Source: Paracentrotus lividus (taxonomy: Eukaryota; Echinodermata; Echinoidea; Camarodonta; Echinidae). Taken from it: a stretch of DNA of 64,000 nucleotides. Shown here in pieces: positions 36,823 through 48,226 of the stretch. The notes under the pieces are model-generated. The model had not been told where the DNA came from. It saw only the letters and a list, made by a program, of their open reading frames with translations, and ran no database searches. Within the stretch, counting starts at the first letter, position 1, and each line of letters opens with the position of its first letter. A program made the position numbers and the translations under genes. The stretch spans positions 104,102 to 168,101 of the forward strand of contig CALNVZ010000794.1 of NCBI GenBank assembly GCA_940671915.1, given 5' to 3'.

Positions 36823-37158
36823 TTAACGCGGCCGGGTATCGAACTCAAGGGCCCGAATTCACAAAGGTCGATTCTGCAAAATCCATGGTTTTAACCTTGG
36901 GTTTAACCTAAGGTTGTACCTAGGATTTTCAATTTGGTATTCACAAAGGTGGATTCGACTGAATCCACAGGCCACAGCGTCATAATAAGTCATAATTTGG
37001 GTCAACTGTTGGTGAATCATAAACTGGTGGATCCGTTAAGCCGTCGATTAAAAAACCCACGGATCCACGGATCCGTGGGTTTTGCAAAATTCTCCTTTGT
37101 GAATTCGGGCCAAGACCTTTCGATTATAAGGTAGACGCTCTATCCACTGAGCCAACAC
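36823..37158 (-). other. tRNA-like sequence split by a MITE
   Basis: On the minus strand 37,158-37,112 carries a D-arm-like GGCTCAGTGGATAGAGCG and an anticodon-arm-like ACCTTATAATCGAAAGGT. The T arm (GAGTTCGATACCCGG) lies on the other side of the insertion, at 36,849-36,823. It resembles elongator tRNA-Met, but the acceptor strands do not pair, so it is a tRNA pseudogene or SINE head. Confidence 0.6.
36850..37111. mobile_element. MITE, GGCCCGAATTC variant, with AAG target duplication
   Basis: 262 bp with tips GGCCCGAATTCACAAAGG and the complement, flanked by AAG on both sides (36,847-36,849 and 37,112-37,114). It splits the tRNA-like sequence between anticodon arm and T arm. The interior repeats GGATCC-type words. 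Confidence 0.8.
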
Positions 37159-37427
37159 ATGTGTACATACATTGATACAATGTGTGAGGCATAAGTCCTT
37201 CGCCATGATTGCAATATTTTACCTTGCATGTATCGAGTGATGCCATTGGCTCATGACTATCACGTGACCTTTGCCTCGGCCTTTAAGCTGACCTGCCCCA
37301 TACAGGACAAGCATATTCTGCAGCTGAGTAGCAGAGGGCAAGAGCTGTTGTGCGGATGGTGCTAGCATCAGTTCCCCATTTCGAGTTAGCTAGTAGACCG
37401 GGAGCCCACAAGATTGATTTAGTTGAG
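37159..37427. other. Unassigned sequence
   Basis: No ORF, repeat or RNA gene is recognised. Confidence 0.4.
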
Positions 37428-38075
37428 AAGAGACATGAGGTTTGGTGGTCTCATCCATAGAGATGTATATAATGGTCTCATCATGTCAGGACATAGCCAA
37501 GAGTCAATAAAATGGATTGCTGGCAGGACACATCCTGTACAGGAAGCCCTGAGGGACCAAAAAGGGGGCCTCAAAATGCATTAAAATTAAACTAGTTGAG
37601 AAGAGACAAGGACAAAAACTGGTGGATATCGTTCCTGAGGGGGTACCTAATATACAATCGGCAATGACAGCAATTTTGTCCTGTACGGGGCCCCAGACAG
37701 TAGCAAAGGGCCCCACCCATACGTTTAAATTAGTTGCAAAGAGACATGGCTAATTCCTTTTGAAATGGAAGTATTACACACCACAGCTAACCAAAACAGC
37801 AATGACAGCAATCTTATCCTGTACAAGGGCCCAGACAGTAGCCCTAAAGGGCCCTATATCCCATAACTAATTAAATTAGTTAAACAGAGACATGGCTAGT
37901 TCCTTTGCAATTGAAGTATTATACACCAGAGATAACCAAAACAGCAATGACCGCACTTTTTTCCTGTACAAAGTCCCAGACAGTAGCCCTAAAGTGTCCC
38001 TCCCACGTGTTATTTAGACAAGAGACATTTCCAATTTGCCCCGGAAGTATTGCACACCAGGAATAATCAAAACAC
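37428..38075. repeat. Diverged tandem repeat of about 135-175 bp
   Basis: The marker AGAGACATGGCTAATTCC (variants) recurs near 37,428, 37,604, 37,740, 37,886 and 38,021. A second marker (CCTGTACAAGGGCCCAGACA) sits between them. Non-coding, about five units. Confidence 0.65.
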
Positions 38076-38164
38076 CAATGGCCCGTATTCACAAACGTGT
38101 TCTAAATTAAGTCATAGCTTAAATATTTATGGGTAGCCTAGTGTGTCACAATGTGTCTATAGGG

Positions 38165-38625
38165 TCCACCCGTAGTACCGCGAGTCATAATACCCGATAA
38201 TCATAAGGACTGCCGGTCATAATATTCATAAGATCATCATTCATAAGGGTCAATAGTCATTAAGGATCGCTTTTCATAAAAAAGGATGAAGGTTGCTATT
38301 CATAATAAAAAAGAGGGTCGCTATTCATAATCAAGTAAGAGGATCGTTAGCCATAACAGTGAAAAGGGGTCACTATTCATAAGGGTCGCCAGTCATAATA
38401 AAAGATGAGGTCGCTAGTCATAATAGGATAAAAGGGTTGTTATTCATAATAGTAGATGGGGGTCGCCAGTCTTAAAATGAGAAAAGGGTCGCTAGTCATA
38501 ATAGTAGATGGGGGTCGCCAGGCATGATAGGAGAAGAGGTTCACTAGTCATGATATAGATGGGGTCGCCAATCGTAAAGGTATATGGGGGTCGTTAGTCA
38601 TACTAGTAGGGGTTGTGGTACAATA
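38165..38625. repeat. Minisatellite with GGTCGC and AGTCATAATAG words
   Basis: Around fifteen degenerate units of roughly 25-35 bp, each combining GGGTCGC with a YAGTCATAAT word and a spacer that is often purine-rich. Variation between units shows it is not recent. Confidence 0.8.
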
Positions 38626-39699
38626 ACAACACACTATCAAAAGATTTATCCTATAGCTGGATGTATTGGTTCCAATGACCCTTGTCATATATTATGCTTG
38701 TTACATATGCGAGGTCGCATAGCAACCGATAGGGGAATAAAATGATTTTTTAGACATTAAAAGTGCCCTCTTTTAAAAGAGAAATATAAATTTTGAAGTT
38801 TAAGCCAAATTATATTTGTATTATTTCACACCTTAAAGCTGGCGTCACACTGTCCCGATGTTTAGGTGCGATGGTTATACGAAGGGGTCATTTTTAGGGT
38901 TCGTGCAAAGTTAAGAAGGTTACACGATGGCACTATGAAGGTAATATGAAGTTTACCCGAAGGACACACGAATGTCAACCGACGTCGTTTGGGCATCGCC
39001 GCGCCGGCGCGAATCCAAGATTGCCGAAATGAATGCATTCTGTGGGGCTAATTGTCTTGGAACAATTATTGTTTGCGCATGGGCTAATACGTTTTATTGA
39101 AGAAAGCATCACGTGACCTCCTTATTGTATAAACAAAACTTCACCAGATGCAGACCGCGGGAAATTCAGTAGCTGATCATACACTCTCCGTCATAAAGAT
39201 TGAATATTATTTATTATTTTATTTTATTTTTCTTTTTTTTTTTTTTGCCGCTATAGCAACATGATTTTGCTCCGGCTTTAATTTCTTGAATATCTTTGTC
39301 TCTGCTTTTACTTTTCGGGACTCTGGCTATATTTTGAACATTCTCCAGACCCTTCACGAAAAAAAGTTTTGTCAACCCCCCATGATGCTCATTTTTTGTC
39401 ATTTTTTTCTCATTTTGGGACCCCTTTTTGGTTACCCGGCCGATCAAGCCCCCCTCCCCCAGGAAACGCGTCTGAGGTGTACTGTTTATATTGGTTTTTA
39501 AGTTAAATCTAGATTTACGGGCAAAGGCTTGGGTCTCTTGTCTAGGGGAGGGGTTGAAACAATTTTTTTTTCCTCTTTAACCTCAACAGAGGAACTTTAT
39601 TTCAATAAATTTTCTTTCCTTTTTTTTCACAAATCAACAAATATTCAAAATCAAATAAATTTCATAAACGAAAATATGGTATTGCAAAGCCCCCAAAAT

Positions 39700-41828
39700 T
39701 TACTTCAACAATTCAATTAGTTTTTTTTTTACCATATTGTCTTCTTTTAAAAGAAATTTCAAGTAAAGTAATAGTTCATGTTTTAAATTTCGATATAAAA
39801 TAATAACATTTGTTCTTCTATTCGATTGTAAATTCTTTATATGATTCTTATAAACGATATATTCAGCAAAATTAATAATCAAGTTCACTAAATCATAACA
39901 AGAGTTCTCAATGTCATATCCAACTATTAATATTTTTTCAGTAATTTGAATATCCAGACCACAGAAAATAAAAATCAGCAAAGATACAATTCTCCAGAAT
40001 AATTGAACATTTTCACATTCTAGCATCATATGCTTTGAATTTTCAACTGTATTACAAATGGTACATGTATTATATTCTAGAATATTTCATGTACATAAAT
40101 TGAAACGTGAAGGTAAAATCATATGCAAAAAATTAAAGTTAAATTCTTTGATCTTATTATTACGCACAGAAAGAAATTTAAAATCTAAAACAGATGACCA
40201 ATTGAAATCCAAATGTAAATTCAGTCTATTTTTCCAAGCATTTAAAATATATGGGGTTTCCCTTTTTTTTTGTATCATCAATGAATATATTATTTCGTAT
40301 TGATTTTTGACAAATCTATCTTATCCACTGTCGAAATCGCAATTAAATGTAAATCAACCATATCTTCATATTCTACATCTTGTAATCGTTGTAACCACTC
40401 TAAAGGAAAAGCTTTTTTCAATCTTAAGAACTTAAATGAAAATAATACTTTTGGTAACCCATATTCCTGGGCAATTTCGTCAGAATCTTTCCAACGACCC
40501 TCATTCAAAATATGGTATACTTTTTTAATATCCTTTCTTTCCCAGACCTTAAAATGAAGCATTCGGTTATTTATCTTTAAATTACTATTGTTCCATAATA
40601 TCATGTTCATTACGTTTTTCGTATCAGGAACGGTTACATATTTTACTTCAGACCACATACAAACCAAATCACAATAAAAATATGGCAACTTTTTTCTCTT
40701 ACACAGTAGTTCCATGTCCTTTTTGTGACGGTTCATCTCTAAACAAAAAGGTATTCCTCCAATTTTGTTAAACCAATATGAGAATAATGTTTTCCATGAT
40801 GCATTTTGACAATTTAAAAATTTTGTTATCCATGAAATTCGGAGTGCACTGATTTTAGCATCTAAGTCAACCATGTCTAATCCTCCATTCGTAGCTTCAT
40901 TAATACAAATATTTCTTCGTATTTTTTCTGTTTTTGAGTTCCACAAAAAAGTATACATTAACCTATTAATTTTTTTAATGATATGTTTGGGTACTGGAAC
41001 AGCAGTAGCCACGTAAACTATTTGTGATGCAGCTAACATCTTTATAACTATGATTTTTTCCGTAGTACGTCAAATGGCGCATTTTCCACAAATCTAAAAT
41101 TCTTTTAATCTTGTCAAATTTTCCTTCCGAATTTAAAGTTTCTACTTCTTTTCTTTTCATCCCTACATATATTCCGAGAAATTCAAATGGATCATTTGCA
41201 ATAGTTAGTCCTTCAATTTCATTACCATCACATATATTTGAAATCTGCATCATTTTTTATTTATCCCAATTCACTAAAATACCGGCATATCTACCAAATT
41301 TATTTATTTCCTCTATTGCAGGCTTCACTGATGTAAGCGAATTAAGTGTTAATACAGTATCGTCTGCATACTGTGCAATTTTTATTACTGTTTCACGAAC
41401 ATCATTATTTTGATCTAGAATATGTATTCCTTTTAAAAAATATCTTTATTTTTATTAACCTTTAATGCTAGTATTTCTGCAACTATAATAAATAACAATG
41501 CTGACAAAGGGCATCCCTGTCTTACGCCTTTCTTAATTGAAAAATTTTCTGAGAACCACCCATAATTCATAACTTTACCGCATTCATTATGATATAATGT
41601 ACGAATCCATTTTATATACATATTTTTGAAACCAAATCTTTTTAGTGTTGTAAAGAGGAATGAGTGATTAACATTATCAAAAAGCTTGTTTAAAATCAAT
41701 AAACATAATAATACCTGGAACACGCTCTCACTCACAGTAGTCAATTAAATCTTGTATAAGACGTACATTTTCAGTAGCTGATCTTGTCTTCATAAAACTT
41801 GACTGATCAACAGATACAATTTTATTTA
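39700..41828 (-). pseudogene. LINE-1 ORF2, reverse transcriptase palm and C-terminal part
   Basis: Visible on the minus strand: VSVDQSSFMKTRSA at the start, the RT aspartate block FIDFKQAF, KGVRQGCPLSALLF, the catalytic AQYADDTVLTL and then a long C-terminal domain. The best continuous stretch is 249 residues at 40,290-41,039. The Cys-His-type tail MMLECENVQLFW and KNHIKN region lies at 39,700-40,029. This is the product that copies LINE RNA at the cleaved target. Several frame breaks separate the blocks. The segment begins at 41,828 because a transposon was inserted between RT fingers and palm; the rest of the domain continues at 50,883. Confidence 0.85.
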
Positions 41829-42399
41829 TAGGTTTTCCTGCCCAATTTTAAAGGTTTATTTATTTATTTATTTATTTATTTATTCAAATATATTTAAACA
41901 GGATAACAAGATCAGATTTAACAATGTAAAGAGCTGTTTTACACTTGTCCTGGTAAATTTAAAAATGATCATATATATACACACAGCATATCTGACAATA
42001 AGTATAAATCAACTAAATTAAAAATAAGTTAGCGAGCAATTAAATATCAACAGTGCATCTTACTAAATTATACAAAATCATTTACAATCATTGCTTCATT
42101 ACATAGTTAATAATCGTCAACGTAATTACAAAAGATAAAAAGTATACAATAGATGAGAAGTGGGAAACTTTAGAGCAAAATAATTATTTTTAGTAATGGA
42201 AACTGTAACAAATTAGATAACTTGAGGATAAATTTTTGATTTAGATTTCAAAACATGTTCAGTGATGTTGCATTCTGAAGGTCAGTGGGTAGTGGTTCCA
42301 GATTTTTGCTCCAGCATATCTAAATGTTTGTTTATAATAATTATGGTTCGGCTTGGACAATCACATAAAGAGGTTTGCTGTTCCTAGTGTTAAATTATC

Positions 42400-45060
42400 G
42401 TCGATCAAGTTACATTCAATTTCGTTACAAAAGTCTTAACGGGGCTAGGCCATTTATATACCATTTATACATCAGTGTAGCCTAGAAAATAATCACGTCT
42501 TTGTTCATATTCGGCCAAGATAATTCTTTCATTAAATTGATTCCACTGGTTTCTTCGTAATTAAAATTGTTTTTAAACGATTCGAGCGGCTCGTTTCTGT
42601 GTTTCTAAGAGATTTCTTTTATAACGACCGACAGTTTCCCCAGACTTGAGGGCTGCAAATCAAACATGGCTGAATAATAGATTTATAAAAATATTAAGTA
42701 AAGTAGAATTAACATCTTATGAGTTTCGAAGAAAATGAACTTTATATGCTACTGATTTAATAAGTTATTTATATGAACATCCCACTTCAGTTGATCATCA
42801 ATCATTAGATCCAAGATTCTTAATTACTCTAACTTGCTCGATCCTTTGTTCATCTATAAGAATATTAAATCTCATCTAAAGATCGAGACTTCAGTAACAT
42901 TACTTTAGTTTTGTCTTGTTGATACGAAGTCTTATTTTTAAATTACCATTTTCTTATTTCCATTCATATTCGATTGTAAATGTAAGTTAACATCATAAAT
43001 AGTTTTACCTTACATATACATGACTACGTCGTCTGCAAAAATATTGCTATGACCGATTCGTTAAATACTCAGATATGTCATTTAATAAATATCAAAAACA
43101 ATGTGGGTCTAGTTAATATATACTTGGGATCCAAATTTTAAGGTCTTTATATTTAGAAAGTTTGCCCTGATATGCACAGCTTGTTTTCTTCTGACAAATT
43201 AACTACGGAACCATTGTAATTTTATTAATCACGAACACCATATTTTTTCAGCTTAAACAATAAACAAATCAAAATCAATACAATCAAAACATTTGATATA
43301 TCTAAAAAGCAAGCTGCAACTTTCCTTTTCGTTTAGAGCCTCATAAAAAATCATCAATTAGACGATGGAGGCATGTTAATTGTTGAATGGTTTTGTAGAA
43401 AGGCAGATTGGTCGACATTTATCATATCATGTTCATTTAGATATCTTAAAAGTTGTACTTGCACTTCTTTCTCTACAATTTTGCCACATGACTTACGACT
43501 GAAATGGGTCTGTAATTATTTGCATCCTTTTTGCACCCTTTACCTTTATAGATAGGAGTTGTTCGCGCTATTTTCCAATCATCAGGGATTGTGCTGAGAG
43601 TAAACTTGCATTATATATCACAGTTAATGATTCATAAACATATGAGCTGCTATTCTTAAAGCTTTGTGTCTAAGTCTAAGAATTCCATATTACTGTTTAC
43701 ATCAAGTGACAACAGATGTTTCAGGATAATTATTTGGTCAATATTCTTAAAATCAAAAATATATAGACAATCAGGGTGATCCCATTTAAGGTTCTTTTTT
43801 AGAGAAAGTATTTGAGATATTCTGTCCAATATTTGCAAAATGTTCATTGATTTCATCATAGTCAAACCTCGCATGTATTATTCTGGTGCTTATTTTTTTC
43901 CTGTGACTACTTGTAATTCCTTCCAAAGTTTCTTAGAATCAATTTTTGTACTTACTTGATATATCATTGTAATATTCTTTTTTTCTCTCCTATCAAAGTC
44001 GTTATGGAATTCTTATTTTACGATAATCATTCAAGGTATCTTGACTTCTAGCAAATCAAAAACTTATGTTTTAGATAATCGCTCATATATTAATTTTACA
44101 ATTTCAGGTGCATCAAGGATTAACTCGTGTTTTTAACCTGGTTTTTTCAAAGGAGCAAATTCATTGCAGATTGCTAAAAAACTACTTTTCCACTTATCCC
44201 ACATTGTGCTAACACACATGTTCTGAGAATAATTGGATATATTAAAGCAGTCTGTATTACTTAATTTATCAGCGAATAATTGCTCATCAAAATTCTTATA
44301 ATTACGGAAACGTCTACTTTGATGATCCTTGAATATCTTCTTAAAATTAATAACAAGTATATATAGATAATGGTCGCTTAAAGATATTTTAGCCACGTCA
44401 CATACTACATGTTTATGTGCATCGAACTTAGGATATGATCAATACATTTAGATGTATTTAATGTAACTCTTGTCGGTTTATTTCAATTGTTTAAGAAGAA
44501 ATAAGTTTTCAATGTCACTAATGGGATTGCTCTGAAGTGAATCACCAGGTATATAATCAATATTTAGGTCACCAAGTATGAATGAGTTCGTTATCTTCTC
44601 TTCTATTTTTTCTAAGACATCTAAAATATTCTCAAAGTATTCAAACATTAGCATCTGAGGTCTATAAAGACAACCTATTATCAATCTATCTCGCTCGAAG
44701 GAGACAATCTAACCAAACCGCTTCAAGTATTTCTGTTTGAAGTCAGATGCGTCATTATAATCTTAACTGTTTTAATGTACATAAATAACACCACCGCCTC
44801 TACGACCATCAGCTCTATCCCTTCGTATCAATATCATATCCTTCAATAGAAACAACATTATCACTTATAGAAGCATTTAACCATTCACCAATACACATTA
44901 TATCGAATTTAAGTGTTTGTATCATATACCGTAATTCTTCGATTTTGTCATATAAACTTCTGACATTTAGGTGTCCTATTTTCAATCCATTGTGTTTTAG
45001 AAGTATTCTCATTACATTTGTCATATTCTGTTTCATATGTGGTATCAAGCATGGAACCGA
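42400..45060 (-). pseudogene. CR1-like LINE ORF2: endonuclease and reverse transcriptase
   Basis: Order on the minus strand: APE endonuclease start GLKIGHLNVRSLYDKIEEL (44,815-45,048), YRPQM and ILGDLNIDY (44,478-44,684), then ISLSDHYLYILVI and FAPLKKPG (44,133-44,396). The reverse transcriptase follows with PDDWKIARTTPIYKGKG, NNYRPISVVSHV and VDQSAFLQNHST (43,370-43,620), and the FADDVVMYM catalytic box near 43,017-43,046. A final LETQKRAARIV motif lies near 42,590. The endonuclease nicks the target and the RT primes on it. The blocks lie in different frames with stops between them. CR1/jockey-type is the best fit; the exact clade is uncertain. Confidence 0.85.
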
Positions 45061-45135
45061 TGAAACCGAGCTGAATACTCGTTGTCACACTCAGTATTAT
45101 TTAGATTTACATTGTTATTATTTGTACACCTTCAT

Positions 45136-46696
45136 TTATATAATATCCTGTTCTTTGGAATTAGATAATGAGGTATATAGAGTCATTGAGGTTATCCTAG
45201 TATAAAGTGTTTGTCCTGGACTATCGAAGTTCTCATTATCGGCTAGTTTCCTTGCCCGGATTGTAAAAGTTATTCTGGCTTGGCAAAACTTTGCTTTATG
45301 GCCATAAAAATAACAGTTGAAGCACTGCAGTTTATCAGGATGGCGACATACCTTACGTTTGTTGATTCTTTTCTCCGCAGTTATAACAGCACTATATTCG
45401 CGATGTGCACGATAAAATGACTTGGGCAATAGAGGGCTTCATCATAAATCGGAGAAGTACTGCTCGCATCCCATCGAGACTCACGGAGATGGTGGTGTTA
45501 GGCATATCTTCATCATGTTGTTGGAAAAATGACTGTTTCCATTCGGTAACGGGAATTCTTCATGATAATTATCGATATCAAAGACAAATGCATCATGGTT
45601 GCTATTCCGCTGGGTATGCTGCGAGAAGACTTGGTCATCTCGTGTCGGTGGTCAACCCCTCTTAGATGTGATATAATATTCCTTGCAAGGCACGAACTCC
45701 TTGCTTATTAAGATGCACTCATCTTGTCCGATATCAAACATCGGGCTTATATTTGAGTTGTCAATGAAATTCCATTCATGTTTGGTTGCCATACTGAATA
45801 GTAGATCATTTACCTCATCGTCGTTGTTTTTACCACATAATGTCGTCGTGAATAATACCGCTAATTGAAATACGGGTAACGTTGGGCAGCTTTCAAGAAC
45901 ATATATGCTGCTGTTTCAATTTTCGTAGCAATCTCAGCCGCATCATTATCATTGAGATTGTTTGAACCAATGTGGAGTATAACTTCGCTGCATGTTTCGA
46001 ATTAGCTATTCTTACAGTTTCGTCAGCAATATCATAACAACGAGCTCCAGGAAGAGTTTTGCATACTATGGTCGGAGTCGTGAAAGTTTCTGGGTTGAAT
46101 GTGACGTAACATTGAGTCGCCTATTAGGAGGGTATCGGCCTGGCTCTTTTGTAGTCATAGAAACGAGATGATTGCCTCCGTCTATAATCCCTTATTTGTT
46201 GCTTGACCCAATTTGTGCGAGATTAAAGTGTCCGTATCTTTTGTAGACTTTCGTTCATGCGCGTCAACTGGTATCGAAGCCCCCGAGTCTGTGACGACAT
46301 TTTGGGGGTCCTCTTTGTCTTGCACTAGAGAGGCGGACATTTATTGTGATCATCAGCATTGTCCTCTTCTTCGTCGTGAAACTTCGAATCCTCTCCGTTG
46401 TGGTCTGAAGAATGTGAACAATCATGACCATTTATGTTGCTTTTGTCCTTGATGACGTCATTGTAAAATTTAAGGCAAATGGCGTCCAATTTCCCTGTTT
46501 AAGTTCGATATATCTTGATCAAATTGTTGTGTAAAGTAGACTCATCAACTTCATCAGAATTAGAAAGTAGTAACGAATCATATATAACTCGAAAGGAAAA
46601 ATTTATACTTGCTATAGTTATGTCTTTGGTAGCTTGTATGCAAAAGAAATGATCCGGTTCTCCTTTATATTTATTAGTGTATATCACTGGTGCCAT
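45136..46696 (-). pseudogene. CR1-like LINE ORF1 with SGNH-hydrolase-like domain and CCHC knuckle
   Basis: The minus strand shows a GDS block (ADTLLIGDSMLRHIQPRNF, about 46,050-46,135), then LPGARCYDIADETV, then VILHIGSNNLNDNDAAEIA near 45,930. These correspond to the conserved GDS, PGA and HxGSNN blocks of SGNH/GDSL esterase-like domains known in ORF1 of some CR1 elements. Downstream, CFNCYFYGHKAKFC (45,300) is a C-X2-C-X4-H-X4-C zinc knuckle. A 65-residue frame at 46,499-46,696 may be the N terminus. The domain is spread over more than one frame. Its role is thought to be in RNA or membrane binding during retrotransposition. Confidence 0.75.
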
Positions 46697-48226
46697 TTCC
46701 GAGTCATTGCGAGTGAAATGAGCAAGATATGTTATCCTTTGTAGATGTCACAGTACGTAGAAATCAGCTAAAAACAGTTTGACAGGATAGCAGTAACACT
46801 AATTCAGTATATATCCAAAAGATGCCAACATATCATGGTCCAAAAAGAAAAAATTTAATGCGAAATCAGAGGTAGAAAAGTCATCATATGTTACCTCGAT
46901 GCGCCCTCATTTATCATTCAAACCTATAGAAGGTTCATTCAAATTCAGGCGATACCTTTTTCCGATCGATATCGGCATTTTAATTCTAAAATACGGGGAA
47001 TCAAGTTCATTCATAGTCACGAAGCTTTATTTTAAGAGCATTCAATTTCATAATTGGGGCAAAACCGTTTCCATGTATTGCATTCAATCTTATTTTACCC
47101 GTACTTAATTTTATTTATACTGCAAACAAGATCTTTAAACGTGCATACAAGTTCATTAATGTATGTACAATTCGCATTATGTTCATTCAAATTAACGAGG
47201 CATCGTTTTTAGGAGCCACATTAGCCTTTTCGGGCAATCAATTTCATTTTGAGGAACTCAATTTTAAGAAACTTCCATTCAATTTAAAATTCCGTTTATG
47301 TTTTTGTGTTTTCCCTTCATTCTCTATATATTTTCGCATTATACAAAATTTTCATAGCATAAGTGTGCCATATAATTATTTAGGCTTATCCTTTAAATCA
47401 TGTTTTAAACTAGGATTTTATCTGAAATTAAAACGAATCCGCGATTCCACTGAGAGAGATTCAAAGGAGCCTGACGAGCTTGGACCCCCTCCCCCACCTC
47501 ACCCGAGCCCATAATTGAGAAAAAAGTGCATAAAATCTGGTATTTTGCGGAGCGCCCAATTTAAAACATTCCCCCCCCCAAAAAAAAAAAAAAAAAAAAA
47601 AAAACAGGATACATTATTCATGGATTACCGACTTAACCCTACCCCTACCACGGGTGAAATATGACTGTGAGGATGACCGAATGCCGAAATATCTTCACAC
47701 CTACCCCCCCCCTTCTCCCAACCTCCCCGCTCCTTTTTGCTCGGCCAGCGTAACGCAAAATAAATTCGACTGTACAAGAATATGAAATATAAATTTTGGC
47801 CCCCATAAAATCCTGAATCCACCACTGTTAAAATTGGGACTTTGTATTGTTTTTTTAGGTCATTTGAAAATATATAATATAGGCCGTTGTCTATTTTTTC
47901 CGTGTTAATTTTGTATTTTGCTCTATTTGCATCTGATATTAATCTTATATCAAAGAAACATTTTTTTTTTTTTTTGCTTTGTTTCGTTATTTTAATCTTT
48001 ACGTCCTGCATTAAGTCGAAGACACTTAAAGAGACACATTTCATAATGGATTTTTTTTCTTTTTAGTTCGTACATTACAGATTTACATATATAGATATTT
48101 TTATATGGGGGCATATACGGGCCTTTTCTTAATAGGCCTTTTCTGTCATATAATAGGTCCCTGTGAAAATCAAGTCTTGATATTTAATAGGGAAACATAC
48201 AATTCTTGGTATTACTTTCAATAATA

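Larger units (their letters stand above)
41856..46905 (-). mobile_element. CR1-like LINE with SGNH-type ORF1, nested in element A
   Basis: A near full-length LINE on the minus strand, with its 3' end at 41,856 in an (AAAT)n tail (ATTT repeats on the plus strand). Its 5' end lies near 46,905, where the sequence of element A resumes. ORF1 and ORF2 are described separately. Many small frame breaks mark it as decayed. Confidence 0.8.
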
